A stretch of DNA of 55,527 nucleotides from Candidatus Andersenbacteria bacterium RIFCSPHIGHO2_02_FULL_46_16 (GCA_001817065.1 MHHQ01000025.1:1-55527); one strand, 5' to 3'; positions 1 to 8,503 are shown, counted from the stretch's first letter. Program-made: numbers and translations. The notes: generated from the letters alone by a model not told the origin.

Positions 1-53
1 CCAAGGTAACCTAAAACAACCCTGGCGGGCTGTTTTCAGTTAGGGGGCTTTCC

Positions 54-455
54 TTGACCTGTGAGCGATTACAATTTTTCGAGCATTATGCCGCGCACAT
101 ATACACTCTTTCGGCCACTACAAGTGTATACCAACAGGCTTGCTTAAAGAGACAATTAATTAGGTTTGCGCCAGCTCGTTACATAGATCTATATGCCGAT
201 GAAATTAATAAAAAAATGCCTGGCTTTAATATCGGGAAGAACTCGGTCTATTTATCCGTTTATGACCACCTTTGCGCAACATTAAGCTGGGATGGTTTGT
301 CGCTCAAAAAGCATCGAGTTCCAGTTATCCATCAGGAAACCGATGAAAGCTTATATATCACCAGCGATCAGCTCGATCAAAAAACCCTCCAGCACTTACG
401 GCAGGTTTTCGCCGAGTCAATCTGGGCTACTATGCAGTATTTTGATCTCAACTAG
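54..455 (+). CDS. Hypothetical protein, 133 aa
   Basis: I do not recognise this family. The frame is closed upstream by a stop at 12-14, and the first usable start is a TTG at 54 with an AGGGGG ribosome-binding sequence about six bases ahead, which supports translation. The product is soluble-looking, with no signal peptide or membrane segment, and has several aromatic and charged stretches. It converges with the pyrophosphatase gene, leaving only about ten bases between the two stop codons and no visible terminator. The upstream context lies outside the window. It could be a lineage-specific small protein; function unknown. Confidence 0.55.
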   Translation: MTCERLQFFEHYAAHIYTLSATTSVYQQACLKRQLIRFAPARYIDLYADEINKKMPGFNIGKNSVYLSVYDHLCATLSWDGLSLKKHRVPVIHQETDESLYITSDQLDQKTLQHLRQVFAESIWATMQYFDLN

Positions 456-465
456 CCTTAATAAT

Positions 466-2502
466 TTAGAGGAACAGCGGAGCTAGAGCCAAAGTAAGTG
501 TAGATAGAAGTTTAATCAGAACGTGCAGAGAAGGACCTGCCGTATCTTTGAATGGATCCCCCACAGTGTCGCCAGTAACCGCTGCCTGGTGAGCTGGTGA
601 TTTCTTTCCGCCAAGATTGCCAGATTCAATCCATTTCTTAGCATTATCCCATGCTCCGCCGCTGTTATTCATTAGAGTTGCCATTAGGATACCCGCAATT
701 GTGCCGACCATTATCAAACCTGCTTCAGCTTCTGCCTTAAGTGTCATACCTACGACTACAGGTACGACTACAGCCAGTAAGCCGGGCAAAACCATTTGTC
801 GCAGTGCTCCTTGCGTAGTGATGTCCACTGCTCTCGAATAATCTGGCTTTTCTGTTCCCTGCATAATTCCAGGATGCTCTTTGAACTGTCGTCGCACTTC
901 ATTAATAATCGAATAGGCAGCTTTACTGACCGCTCGGATAGCCAGTGACGAAAATACGAAAACTAGAGTAGCGCCAATTAAAGCCCCCACAAATACTTCC
1001 ACTTTAGCCAGATCCACTACTTCAAGATGTACTTCTTCTAAATATGCTGAAAACAGCAAGAATGCCGCTAAGGCAGCCGAACCAATCGCATAACCCTTGG
1101 TTAACGCTTTAGTGGTGTTTCCTGCCGAATCTAATTTGTCCATGATTTCGCGTGTTTTGCCACTTTCACCTGCCATCTCCACGATACCGGCTCCATTATC
1201 CACAATCGGTCCAAAAGTATCCATCGCCAAAATATAAGCCGCCGTCGCCAACATACCCATCGTAGCCACAGCTGTGCCGTAAAGTCCTCCGCCCGGAACA
1301 TTAGCAAGTCCTCCTAAATAGTACGAAACAAGTAACGCTCCACAAATTACTGCCACTGTTGCTCCAGTTGATTCTAGGCCTACCGCATAGCCGCTAATAA
1401 TATTAGTCGCATGACCAGTCTGTGACGCTTCGGCAATCTCTCTCACCGGGCGATACTTAGCCTCAGTATAGTATTGCGTAATGTAAATGAAGATGATGCT
1501 GGTAATGATGCCAACCAGACCACACCAAAAAAACCACATATTTCCCAACATCTGTTGTGTGACAAAATAGAAAGCTACTGTAGCCAAGCCTGCTGTCACG
1601 AAATATCCACGGTTGAGAGCTGTCATCGGATCATCACTCTCCTTAGCGTTCGCAAATAATATTCCAACCATTGAAGCTAGTAGTCCAAAAGCACGCAGCA
1701 CCAAAGGAAAGAAAATGCCGGATACCCCAAAAACAGGAAATAGAGCCACCCCTAAAATCATTGCCCCAATGTTTTCTGCGGCAGTTGATTCAAATAAGTC
1801 GGCTCCGCGCCCGGCACAATCCCCAACGTTATCTCCCACTAAATCCGCTATGACTGCAGGATTGCGTGGATCGTCTTCCGGAATTCCCGCTTCGATTTTA
1901 CCCACCAAGTCTGCACCTACATCAGCCGCTTTAGTATAAATACCGCCACCCAGTTGCGCGAATAGCGCTACCAGTGACGCCCCAAAGCCGTATCCGACAA
2001 TTAGGGCTGGTATCTCCTGAGGGGTATAGCCCAATAAACCATAGATTGCGAACAACACCACGATTCCCACCAGACTCAACGATACAATTGTCATGCCTGA
2101 TACTGCTCCACCGCGCAGCGCTACCGTTAATGCCTGATTAAAACTTTCCCTGGCGGCTGCCGCAGAACGCACATTTGTTCGTACAGCAATAGACATGCCA
2201 ATGATGCCAGACAGGGCAGAGGACACAGCACCAAAAATAAATGCCACTGCCGTTTGCCATCCCAGGGTAACCTCCCCGATCATGCCATACATCACCACTA
2301 AACCAGCCGCTACCAAAAAAGTAATTACGCCAATTGTCCGATACTGACGCTTTAAGAAAGCACGCGCCCCCTCTTGAATAGCCTGTGCTACCTTTTTCAT
2401 TTCGGACGTACCCTGGTCTTTTTTCAATATCCAATCTACTAACCAGGCCGCATACGCTAAACCTAAGATAGATATGCCAAACGAAACTATAAGTGGACTC
2501 AT
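466..2502 (-). CDS. hppA: Membrane-bound K+-independent H+-translocating pyrophosphatase
   Basis: This integral membrane pump hydrolyses pyrophosphate and exports protons. The 678 residues form a polytopic protein, the usual size for the family. The substrate and Mg2+ site is visible as DVGADLVGK near residue 194, DNVGDCAGRGADLFES near 224-239, and GDTVGDPFKDTAGPS near the C-terminus. The subtype motif reads GNTTKALT at about 461-468: Lys and Thr at these positions mark the K+-independent class in characterised enzymes, and those are proton pumps. It follows rpsI in the same orientation, so it may be co-transcribed with the ribosomal block. No Shine-Dalgarno precedes the ATG, only an A/T-rich run. 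Confidence 0.96.
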   Translation of the reverse strand: MSPLIVSFGISILGLAYAAWLVDWILKKDQGTSEMKKVAQAIQEGARAFLKRQYRTIGVITFLVAAGLVVMYGMIGEVTLGWQTAVAFIFGAVSSALSGIIGMSIAVRTNVRSAAAARESFNQALTVALRGGAVSGMTIVSLSLVGIVVLFAIYGLLGYTPQEIPALIVGYGFGASLVALFAQLGGGIYTKAADVGADLVGKIEAGIPEDDPRNPAVIADLVGDNVGDCAGRGADLFESTAAENIGAMILGVALFPVFGVSGIFFPLVLRAFGLLASMVGILFANAKESDDPMTALNRGYFVTAGLATVAFYFVTQQMLGNMWFFWCGLVGIITSIIFIYITQYYTEAKYRPVREIAEASQTGHATNIISGYAVGLESTGATVAVICGALLVSYYLGGLANVPGGGLYGTAVATMGMLATAAYILAMDTFGPIVDNGAGIVEMAGESGKTREIMDKLDSAGNTTKALTKGYAIGSAALAAFLLFSAYLEEVHLEVVDLAKVEVFVGALIGATLVFVFSSLAIRAVSKAAYSIINEVRRQFKEHPGIMQGTEKPDYSRAVDITTQGALRQMVLPGLLAVVVPVVVGMTLKAEAEAGLIMVGTIAGILMATLMNNSGGAWDNAKKWIESGNLGGKKSPAHQAAVTGDTVGDPFKDTAGPSLHVLIKLLSTLTLALAPLFL

Positions 2503-2588
2503 ATTAATTTGATAAATAAATAAAATAAGTTATAAATCACTACTAATTACTTTAACTTGTCTGCTTATGCTTCATGTTTGCTATTACT

Positions 2589-3005
2589 TTATCGCTTGGA
2601 GAACTGCGGTGCTCGTCTGGCTCTTTTCAAACCTGGCTTTTTTCGTTCTTTTACTCTAGCATCCCTTGTCAGCATCCCGTTACTTTTTAATTGAATCCTC
2701 CATTCCGCGTTTGCAGCCAGTAATGCTCGTGCTAATCCATGCCTTACCGCATCCGCTTGCGCGTGCTTCCCTCCACCTTTAACCTTCACGGTCATGCCAT
2801 ATTGTTCTGCCGTCGAAGTTAAATCCATCGGAGCCAATGCAATCTTCTGCATATCAACCGTCGTAAAATACTCTTCGAATTTTTCTCCATTAACAATCTT
2901 TTCCGCTGCTTTATCAGTCAGCTTTACCTGCGCTACCGCTGATTTACGTCGGCCCACACCAAACAATTTACTTCTCGCCGCTGCTTCTTTTTGTTTATCT
3001 TCCAT
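2589..3005 (-). CDS. rpsI: 30S ribosomal protein S9 (uS9)
   Basis: Small-subunit protein whose C-terminal tail reaches the P-site tRNA. The 138-residue product has the family core GRRKSAVAQVKL near the N-terminus, a GGGKHAQADAVRHGLARAL segment, and the characteristic basic tail ending LKRARRAPQFSKR. An N-terminal extension of about 15 residues precedes the core. It follows rplM directly, the usual L13-S9 pair. The start codon is preceded by an A/T-only stretch with no Shine-Dalgarno. Confidence 0.97.
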   Translation of the reverse strand: MEDKQKEAAARSKLFGVGRRKSAVAQVKLTDKAAEKIVNGEKFEEYFTTVDMQKIALAPMDLTSTAEQYGMTVKVKGGGKHAQADAVRHGLARALLAANAEWRIQLKSNGMLTRDARVKERKKPGLKRARRAPQFSKR

Positions 3006-3033
3006 AATATATATTAATAAATTTCTCTCTAGT

Positions 3034-3429
3034 CTAATAAGGATGTTCTTTCCCTTTAAAAAGCAATAAATTAGTCATCATGCGCGCTCGCAACTTATTC
3101 TTGGGCAGCATCCCGAATACAGCTTGTTCGATGATGACTCTTGAATCTCGCTTTCTCTGCTCGGCTACGTTCCTTGATTTGATGCCGCTCGGATAACCGC
3201 TATAGTGCCGATACACTTTTGTCATCTCTTTATTTCCTGTTAGCGCCACGCCGTCCGTATTCATCACCACGACCTTGATATCCATTAACTTGTTATTCCT
3301 ATTCCCTACGACTCCTTTACCCATCAGTAGGCTGGCTACCTGTGTGGCCAATCTGCCCAATATCTTATCCTGTGCATCAATCACGACGTACTTGCTTGAT
3401 TTCGAGCTGATTTTTTCTGCTGTTTTCAT
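3034..3429 (-). CDS. rplM: 50S ribosomal protein L13 (uL13)
   Basis: Early-assembly large-subunit protein. The 131-residue product shows the family landmarks: VVIDAQDKILGRLATQVASLLMGK near the start, the MDIKVVVMNTDGVALTGNK strand region, YRHYSGYPSGIKS, and the AVFGMLPKNKLRARMM segment. Length is slightly below the usual 140-145. It lies between rplQ and rpsI on the same strand with very short gaps, so co-transcription is likely. Confidence 0.97.
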   Translation of the reverse strand: MKTAEKISSKSSKYVVIDAQDKILGRLATQVASLLMGKGVVGNRNNKLMDIKVVVMNTDGVALTGNKEMTKVYRHYSGYPSGIKSRNVAEQRKRDSRVIIEQAVFGMLPKNKLRARMMTNLLLFKGKEHPY

Positions 3430-3435
3430 AACGGT

Positions 3436-3789
3436 CTATTCAATTATCTCTACCCGAACTTTTTTAGCACCATCGCTGCTAGTTACTGGTAATTTGGCTA
3501 AACGCAAAAACCCGCTCTGGCGCTTAGTCTGCTTAGTTGCCCGCGTGATTAATTCCTCAGCCCTGGCATTACTTCCTAATTCGCTGATTAAATCCCGTCG
3601 TACCGCCAATGTCATTTTTTGTTTGGCCTTGGTTACTAGTGGTTCAAAGTACTTTCTAAGTTCTTTTCCTTTCGCCTCGCTGGTTACTACATAACCGCTC
3701 TTCACTAAACTCACGCACATGTTCCGAAACATCGACTTTCGCGCGCTCTTATTTCGACTCAATGTCCTAAATCTTTTCTTATGCCGCAT
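3436..3789 (-). CDS. rplQ: 50S ribosomal protein L17 (bL17)
   Basis: The 117-residue product begins MRHKKRFRTLSRNKSARKSM, the standard L17 N-terminus, and carries the conserved AKGKELRKYFEPLVTKAK and RRDLISEL segments. The open frame extends 47 codons further upstream into rpoA, but the start at 3789 is preferred because it matches the family N-terminus and has a GGGGG Shine-Dalgarno about nine bases ahead; it also leaves an 18-19 base gap after the rpoA stop. It is one of the few genes of this block with a clear ribosome-binding site. Confidence 0.95.
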   Translation of the reverse strand: MRHKKRFRTLSRNKSARKSMFRNMCVSLVKSGYVVTSEAKGKELRKYFEPLVTKAKQKMTLAVRRDLISELGSNARAEELITRATKQTKRQSGFLRLAKLPVTSSDGAKKVRVEIIE

Positions 3790-3808
3790 ACGAATATCCC
3801 CCTTTGCT

Positions 3809-4774
3809 TTACTTGTTATCTTCTGCCTCTGGGTGAGTCTTCGCGTACTTATCGCTAGCTTCAATAATGTCATGTACCGCCTTTTCGCCCAGCCCCGGTA
3901 TATCCTGAATCTGTTCTTCCGACAAATCAATTACCTGCTCGACTGCCGTAATGCCAACTCTTTCGAGGGCATTGTGGACGCGCGATGGCAACTGCAGTAA
4001 GTTCAGCGTATTTTCAGTCTGCATTTCCTCTTCGCTTTCTTCTGCTTTCTCTTCCACAACTTCTGGCCTCTCGCCCGTCAGTTTATCTGCAAAATCACCC
4101 GTTAATTCCTTGAAATGATCAGTTAGAATTGACGCAGCCTGATTAAGAGCATCCTTTGGTGTGATCGTCCCGTCAGTTTCGATGTGCAATAGTAATTTAT
4201 GATAGTCCGTTGCTTGACCCACCCGCACATTTTCCACTTTAAAACTAACTCGTACCACTGGTGTAAAGATCGCATCAAGTACTATCGTGCCAATTGGTTC
4301 TTGCTCCGTATTCTGCAACTCCAGCGGCTTATATCCTCGTCCTTGTTCCACCGTACAACGCAGTTCCAATAAGGCTTTTTTATCCGTTAAGGTGGCGATC
4401 GGTGCTGTCTCGTTCCCGATACTAACCTCCGGGGGTAATTCAAAGTCACTGGCGGTAACTTTCTTATCTCCTTGCACCTTCAGTCTAATAACAATCGGTT
4501 CTGCGCTAGTCGAGGATAGTCGAACTCTCTTTAAATTCAACGTCAGGCCGATCATATCTTCCTTAATGCCTGGCAAAGTCGTGAATTCATGGTCCACCCC
4601 TTCAATTTTTACCTTCGTGATAGCCGCTCCGGGCAGAGATGATAATAGCACCCGTCGCAACGCATTGCCTACCGTCGGACCGTATCCAGGATAATAAGGA
4701 TAAATACTGAAAGTCGCGCTATTCTTATCTTCTTCCTCGGTGTTTATTTGTTCTGGTAGGTAAATGGGTTCCAT
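3809..4774 (-). CDS. rpoA: DNA-directed RNA polymerase subunit alpha
   Basis: The 321-residue product has the N-terminal assembly domain (residues about 1-230, with TVGNALRRVLLSSLPGAAIT near the start), an acidic Glu-rich linker, and a C-terminal helix-hairpin-helix domain ending IPGLGEKAVHDIIEA. In the C-terminal domain the segment SRVHNALER keeps an Arg and Asn that align with E. coli Arg265 and Asn268, which contact UP-element DNA, so UP-element recognition is likely retained. It sits in the classical rpsD-rpoA-rplQ order. Confidence 0.97.
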   Translation of the reverse strand: MEPIYLPEQINTEEEDKNSATFSIYPYYPGYGPTVGNALRRVLLSSLPGAAITKVKIEGVDHEFTTLPGIKEDMIGLTLNLKRVRLSSTSAEPIVIRLKVQGDKKVTASDFELPPEVSIGNETAPIATLTDKKALLELRCTVEQGRGYKPLELQNTEQEPIGTIVLDAIFTPVVRVSFKVENVRVGQATDYHKLLLHIETDGTITPKDALNQAASILTDHFKELTGDFADKLTGERPEVVEEKAEESEEEMQTENTLNLLQLPSRVHNALERVGITAVEQVIDLSEEQIQDIPGLGEKAVHDIIEASDKYAKTHPEAEDNK

Positions 4775-4797
4775 AATGTAATTTAAAATTTAAGTTC

Positions 4798-5322
4798 TTA
4801 TCTAGACAAAAATTCGACGATCTCCTGAATGGCCACGCCAATCCCCGCCCGATCAACTGATGGTTTGCCAATCACTTTAAAACCATAATTTTCTACATCT
4901 AATACTAACCAATCCGCTACCTGCGCATTTTGCATCCGCTTATCAAAATTTGTGAAGTATGACTTTTTGCGTTTGCTTTTCTTCACCTGCACTTCATCGC
5001 CTTGGCTTAATATAATAGACGCAATATTGACTGATCGTCCGTTGACACTAAATAATCCATGACTGGCCATTTGTCTCGCTTGCGCTCTCGTAGTAGCAAA
5101 ACTTGCCCGATAGATCGCGTTGTCTAATCGTCGTTCTAATCGTTCGATCAGTGCTGCTCCTGTCTCGTCGGTGGATTTCTTCGCGGCCTTGTAATAATTC
5201 TTTAGTTGCGCTTCTGCAATGCCATAAATTTCCTTCAGATTCTGCTTTTCTTCTAGCTGCGCTCCGAAACGACTTTTTGGCTTACGTCGACCCCTAGATT
5301 GTTGTTGTGCTCCTGCTGTCAT
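4798..5322 (-). CDS. rpsD: 30S ribosomal protein S4 (uS4), N-terminally short
   Basis: S4 is a primary 16S rRNA-binding assembly protein. The 174 residues match S4 from the KPKSRFGAQLEEKQNLKEIYG segment onward, followed by the S4 RNA-binding region (RLDNAIYRASFATTRAQARQ, then GLFSVNGRSVNIAS). E. coli S4 is 206 residues; here roughly the first 30 residues are missing and replaced by a short Ala/Gln-rich lead. The rpsK stop lies nine bases upstream in the same frame, so no longer N-terminus can be encoded. There is no Shine-Dalgarno; translation is probably coupled to rpsK termination. Confidence 0.94.
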   Translation of the reverse strand: MTAGAQQQSRGRRKPKSRFGAQLEEKQNLKEIYGIAEAQLKNYYKAAKKSTDETGAALIERLERRLDNAIYRASFATTRAQARQMASHGLFSVNGRSVNIASIILSQGDEVQVKKSKRKKSYFTNFDKRMQNAQVADWLVLDVENYGFKVIGKPSVDRAGIGVAIQEIVEFLSR

Positions 5323-5331
5323 GGTCGTAGT

Positions 5332-5727
5332 TTAAACCCGGCGTTTTTTAGGCGCTCTCACACCATTGTGAGGAATAGGGGTTATGTCTTTAATTAAAGT
5401 CAATGTTAACCCCGCTACGTTCAGTGATCTAATCGCTGCTTCACGGGCGCTGCCAATTCCTTTAACGAAAACCGATGCTTCCTGCACGTTGTATGGCTTC
5501 AATTTATTCATTACATCAGATACTGCTTGTTGGGCAGCATAAGGCGTGGCTTTCCTTGTCCCGCTAAAACCAACATGCCCGGCGCTGCTTTGTGCCAAAA
5601 CATTTCCCTGCACATCGGTAGCTGAAATCAATGTATTGTTATAGCTGGATTTTATATATATCCTGGCTTGTCTCACCGTCGCTACTTTTTTATTCTTTTT
5701 GCTTGGTTTTGCTTTATTACCGCTCAT
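5332..5727 (-). CDS. rpsK: 30S ribosomal protein S11 (uS11)
   Basis: Platform protein of the small subunit. The 131-residue product carries the family core from ARIYIKSSYNNTLISATD through SSAGHVGFSGTRKATPYAAQ, VFVKGIGSAREAAIRSL and the C-terminal ITPIPHNGVRAPKKRRV. A Lys-rich N-terminal tail of about 17 residues precedes the core. It is followed nine bases later, in the same frame, by rpsD. Only A/T-rich sequence precedes the ATG. Confidence 0.97.
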   Translation of the reverse strand: MSGNKAKPSKKNKKVATVRQARIYIKSSYNNTLISATDVQGNVLAQSSAGHVGFSGTRKATPYAAQQAVSDVMNKLKPYNVQEASVFVKGIGSAREAAIRSLNVAGLTLTLIKDITPIPHNGVRAPKKRRV

Positions 5728-5775
5728 ATAATGCTAATTATTTTTCTCTATGTTAAACATGCCAGACTAACTATA

Positions 5776-6168
5776 TTAGGTCTTTTCCGCTGAGGCTTTG
5801 CGACCGCTGCCCGCCGTCTTCCTGACGTTGCCCCTGACTGTTCTTGAATTTGTTTTTGTTCGCTGGCCTCGCACTGGTAAATTTTTGCTATGCCGCAGAC
5901 CCCGGTAAGTTCCTACATCCTTCTGGTGTTTGATGTCCTGCATAACAGACCGTCTCAAGTCTCCTTCTACTTGGACATGCTCTTCTATATAATCCCGCAA
6001 CATCTTTTCTTCTTCTGGACCTAGCTCTTTGGTCTTTAAGCTTTCATTAATCCTAAGTTGACCAAGAATCTTGCTGCTTAGCGATTTACCAATGCCATAA
6101 ATACTCATTAGGCTAATGACGATTCTCTTATTATCCGGCAAATTTACTCCACTAATACGAATTGGCAT
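5776..6168 (-). CDS. rpsM: 30S ribosomal protein S13 (uS13)
   Basis: Head protein that contacts the P-site tRNA and the inter-subunit bridge. The 130-residue product starts MPIRISGVNLPDNKRIVISL, has the helix-hairpin-helix IYGIGKSLSSKIL, the LRRSVMQDIKHQKDVGTYRGLRH segment, and the basic tail with RGQRTKTNSRTVRG. A Ser/Ala/Lys extension ends the protein. It lies between rpmJ and rpsK in the normal order. Confidence 0.97.
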   Translation of the reverse strand: MPIRISGVNLPDNKRIVISLMSIYGIGKSLSSKILGQLRINESLKTKELGPEEEKMLRDYIEEHVQVEGDLRRSVMQDIKHQKDVGTYRGLRHSKNLPVRGQRTKTNSRTVRGNVRKTAGSGRKASAEKT

Positions 6169-6198
6169 ATAAATTAATAAATCATTAACTATACTTCC

Positions 6199-6312
6199 TT
6201 AGCCCTGTCTTTGCTTGTGACGAGGGTTCTCGCACAATACCCGCACTCGTCCCTTTCGCCTCACCACAGTGCACTTAGCACATATTTTTTTTACCGATGA
6301 TTTTACTTTCAT
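6199..6312 (-). CDS. rpmJ: 50S ribosomal protein L36 (bL36)
   Basis: A 37-residue protein read directly from the minus strand: it begins [14 protein letters not shown] and ends [10 protein letters not shown]. The zinc ligands Cys, Cys, Cys and His are all kept (CAKC, then LCENPRH), so this is the zinc-binding C+ form. Only two bases separate it from the infA stop, and it precedes rpsM, the standard position. Confidence 0.96.
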   Translation of the reverse strand: MKVKSSVKKICAKCTVVRRKGRVRVLCENPRHKQRQG

Positions 6313-6314
6313 AT

Positions 6315-6533
6315 TTATTCCATTCGCTGAACAATGCGTCCTTTGGTCAGGTCGTAAGGTGACATTTCTACCCTAACCCTATCGCCTGGTAATATCCTTA
6401 TTCGATGGACTCTCATTCTACCGCTTAGGTGAGCCATGATTTCTTGACCGCTATCCAATGTTACCTGGAATTGCGTATTCGGAAGACTTTTCTCCACCTC
6501 TCCCTCCACGCTCACAGAATCTTGTTTAGACAA
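6315..6533 (-). CDS. infA: Translation initiation factor IF-1
   Basis: The 72-residue product is a single S1/OB-fold domain: [21 protein letters not shown], then [25 protein letters not shown] and [15 protein letters not shown]-1 occupies the A site during initiation. The only start that gives the family N-terminus (MSKQDSV) is a TTG codon at 6533-6531, and there is no Shine-Dalgarno. It is the first gene of the leftward ribosomal block, about 100 bases downstream of a consensus-like promoter. Confidence 0.95.
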   Translation of the reverse strand: MSKQDSVSVEGEVEKSLPNTQFQVTLDSGQEIMAHLSGRMRVHRIRILPGDRVRVEMSPYDLTKGRIVQRME

Positions 6534-6638
6534 TTTGCTTTATTTAAAAAATAATCCCTCGCTCGATAAAACTTGGGACTATCAGCTGCTCTTCTATACT
6601 GCACCTGCTTACCCAAAGTCCTGTCGTGCGATTTCCAT

Positions 6639-6668
6639 ATCTTAGTATAAACATACCATTTCTGTCAA
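6639..6668 (-). promoter_or_regulatory. Sigma-70-type promoter of the infA-rpmJ-ribosomal operon
   Basis: On the minus strand TTGACA (6668-6663) is separated by 18 bases from TAAGAT (6644-6639). Transcription would start near 6632, giving a leader of about 100 bases before infA. The leader contains a possible imperfect stem (ACTTTGGG with CCCAAGT) followed by a short T run, which might act as an attenuator; that part is weak. Confidence 0.6.
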
Positions 6669-6711
6669 CCACGCATGCTTGTACGAGCTCACAAGACTGA
6701 AATGACGCCTG

Positions 6712-6882
6712 GCACAGCCGGCCCTATTCGCTCATTCTCTCTTCTCTCTCGCCCCAGCGGCTCGTTGAGAGGAGTTCGGCCTGGTTGCCACGCCTGCGCA
6801 TACAGCCTACCGTCCGGCAGGCAGGCTTCGGCGGGGACCAGGCCGAAAAGACCTCACAATTCGCTCCTAGCACTGGCTGTGC
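6712..6882. ncRNA. Structured element, possible non-coding RNA of unknown class
   Basis: Nested complementary segments enclose 171 bases. Outer arms: GCACAGCC at 6712-6719 with GGCTGTGC at 6875-6882. Inner arms: TTCGGCCTGGT at 6775-6785 with ACCAGGCCGAA at 6837-6847 (11 of 11), extended by TTGAGAGG and CCTCACAA (7 of 8 pairs). The apical part carries a GGCAGGCAGG-type hairpin. I compared it by eye with RNase P RNA, SRP RNA and tmRNA landmarks and found none. Strand is undecided. It may instead be nested palindromic repeats. Confidence 0.35.
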
Positions 6883-7054
6883 GATGCTGGGCTAGCTAGG
6901 TTACTCGGGCTGGTGATTAGATACGCTTAGACTATACAAGGCTCATAGCGTATAAATTGCCAATTTTTACCGTTCTTGATCTTTATCTCAATTCAATCCT
7001 TTGACTTGGGTAGCGAGTGGAAATTTGGATGTTGTCATTTAGGGTATAATTATT

Positions 7055-8503
7055 TTATATTTTCTTTTCTGATTCTAGTTGAATATCCACCCGTTTCTCT
7101 ATGCGAGGTATCGATTTAACCCAGAAGGGCCAAAGCTGTATGTCTGTCGATCTTACTCCTGGCAGCCCTTCCAGGTATTCCCTAGCTTCCTCCAAGGATC
7201 GTCCGGCTAATTTTTGTCTTAGTGTATCGACGGACAAGTTAGGTACGGTACTGTGTATTACCCGTACTGCCACAGTTGCCTGTGCATCGTCCCAATTAAT
7301 TTCTTTTACTGTAACGCTAAAAGAAATCGGTCCTGGGAAAAGCATATAATCCTTATCGAGCCGTTCTTCCAGTTTTTTCTTCATCTCCTTGTCAAATATC
7401 TCTTTTTCAAAACCAATAACCCGCACGACCACCTGACTTTGCCAATCAAATACCGGAAGTTTCTCCCCTTCCTTGCTGGCCGCCTCAAAGCTTACGATTT
7501 CTGTATTCCAGCTTTCTTCTAATAGCTCCCATCCTTCTGGTAGTTCATCTTTAATCTGCTGCTCTGCTTGCTGACGAGCTTGATTACCTGCCTCTTGTCT
7601 GGCTGCTGTTAAGTCTGCCGCGCCCACCACTGCCACTGATTCTCCACTCCCGCCGGTCAGTTTTTGTTTAGCGTCGGCCCAAACCACCTGTTTCGATTGC
7701 TCATCAAAAACAACGAAATCAAGTCGTTGCGGCTCAATGTTCCCAGCATCTCCTTCCTCGGCCGCTAGTACCTCCACCTGCATCCGCCCATTCGGTGACA
7801 CTATAGCGTGTTTTTGCATGTAAAATAAAATTCCGTCTTTAGTCTCTAGGCGGCTAAATTCCTTAATCTTTTGTTCGGTTGACGTATTGTTCACAACTTC
7901 CACTATCCCGCTGCTTTTACTGCCAATTACTTCACGATTTTGGACTTGCCAACTCCCCTTCGTTGCAATTTCCCGATAAAAACTAGTACCTGGTATCACC
8001 TTATTATTATCATTAGCCTGACCGATCAAGACTTCCTCATCGGCCAGTAGCGGAGCCGTTCTAAGCTTCAAACTGATAGTGGTCGTCGGTAAAAAAATAA
8101 TACTCGATATCAGCGCCGCAATAATTACTAACCCGATTAGGCCGATCATTATTTTACGTTCCCCTTTTCCCATCCAAACATGCTGTTTCTTAACTAGCGG
8201 AGACTTGGCAAACAGCGGCCTACTTTCCTCTTTTTTGACCTCCTCGGATTCTTTAATGTCTGATACTGGTTCCTCAGTTTTTACGTTTGCCAGTGGCACA
8301 GTTTTACCGCCCAGATCCATGACTTTTTTCCGCTCAGACCTACCTGCCTTAGCCTGATTTGTGTTAATCTGCTTAATCCTTTCTTTGCTTGCCTGGCTTG
8401 CCTCAAATAATTCGATTTCCTCCACCTGACCCATGTCCAGTGGGGGTAAGCTAGCCTTCTTATTATTACCACTGCTACGCTTAATATCTCGCATCATTCT
8501 CAC
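7055..8503 (-). CDS. Baseplate J/gp47-like single-pass membrane protein
   Basis: The 482-residue product has a cytoplasmic Lys/Glu-rich N-terminal third, one membrane helix (KIMIGLIGLVIIAALISSI, about residues 118-140) and a large exported region. After the helix, the segment from GIVEVVNNTSTEQKIKEFSRLETKDGI through VEVLAAEEGDAGNIEPQRLDF resembles the baseplate-J/gp47 fold annotated in many Patescibacteria proteins, where it is not phage-linked. A Gln/Ala/Arg-rich helical stretch follows, then a beta-rich C-terminus. It is the last gene of a leftward run. The function is unknown; a surface-anchored role is inferred from topology. Confidence 0.72.
   Translation of the reverse strand: MRMMRDIKRSSGNNKKASLPPLDMGQVEEIELFEASQASKERIKQINTNQAKAGRSERKKVMDLGGKTVPLANVKTEEPVSDIKESEEVKKEESRPLFAKSPLVKKQHVWMGKGERKIMIGLIGLVIIAALISSIIFLPTTTISLKLRTAPLLADEEVLIGQANDNNKVIPGTSFYREIATKGSWQVQNREVIGSKSSGIVEVVNNTSTEQKIKEFSRLETKDGILFYMQKHAIVSPNGRMQVEVLAAEEGDAGNIEPQRLDFVVFDEQSKQVVWADAKQKLTGGSGESVAVVGAADLTAARQEAGNQARQQAEQQIKDELPEGWELLEESWNTEIVSFEAASKEGEKLPVFDWQSQVVVRVIGFEKEIFDKEMKKKLEERLDKDYMLFPGPISFSVTVKEINWDDAQATVAVRVIHSTVPNLSVDTLRQKLAGRSLEEAREYLEGLPGVRSTDIQLWPFWVKSIPRIEKRVDIQLESEKKI

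Larger units (their letters stand above)
6534..7054. other. Long non-coding gap between infA and the baseplate-J-like gene
   Basis: This 521-base stretch has no credible gene. It holds the infA promoter and leader (about 6534-6668), a strongly folded GC-rich element (6712-6882, listed separately), and a smaller hairpin with 7-base arms ATACGCT at 6921-6927 and AGCGTAT at 6947-6953. An open frame at 6675-6899 crosses the folded element and is judged spurious. Confidence 0.6.

Noticed and set aside
6712-6882. RNase P, SRP RNA or tmRNA
   Set aside because: None of the universally conserved segments (GAGGAAAGTCC-type, GGAAGGAAGCAGC-type or a TPsiC-like 3' end) is present on either strand.
6675-6899. 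74-codon open frame on the plus strand
   Set aside because: It runs through the palindromic element with a Pro/Arg/Ser-rich composition typical of non-coding GC-rich DNA and has no ribosome-binding site.
7055-8503. Prophage tail baseplate gene
   Set aside because: The protein is membrane-anchored and no other phage gene lies nearby.
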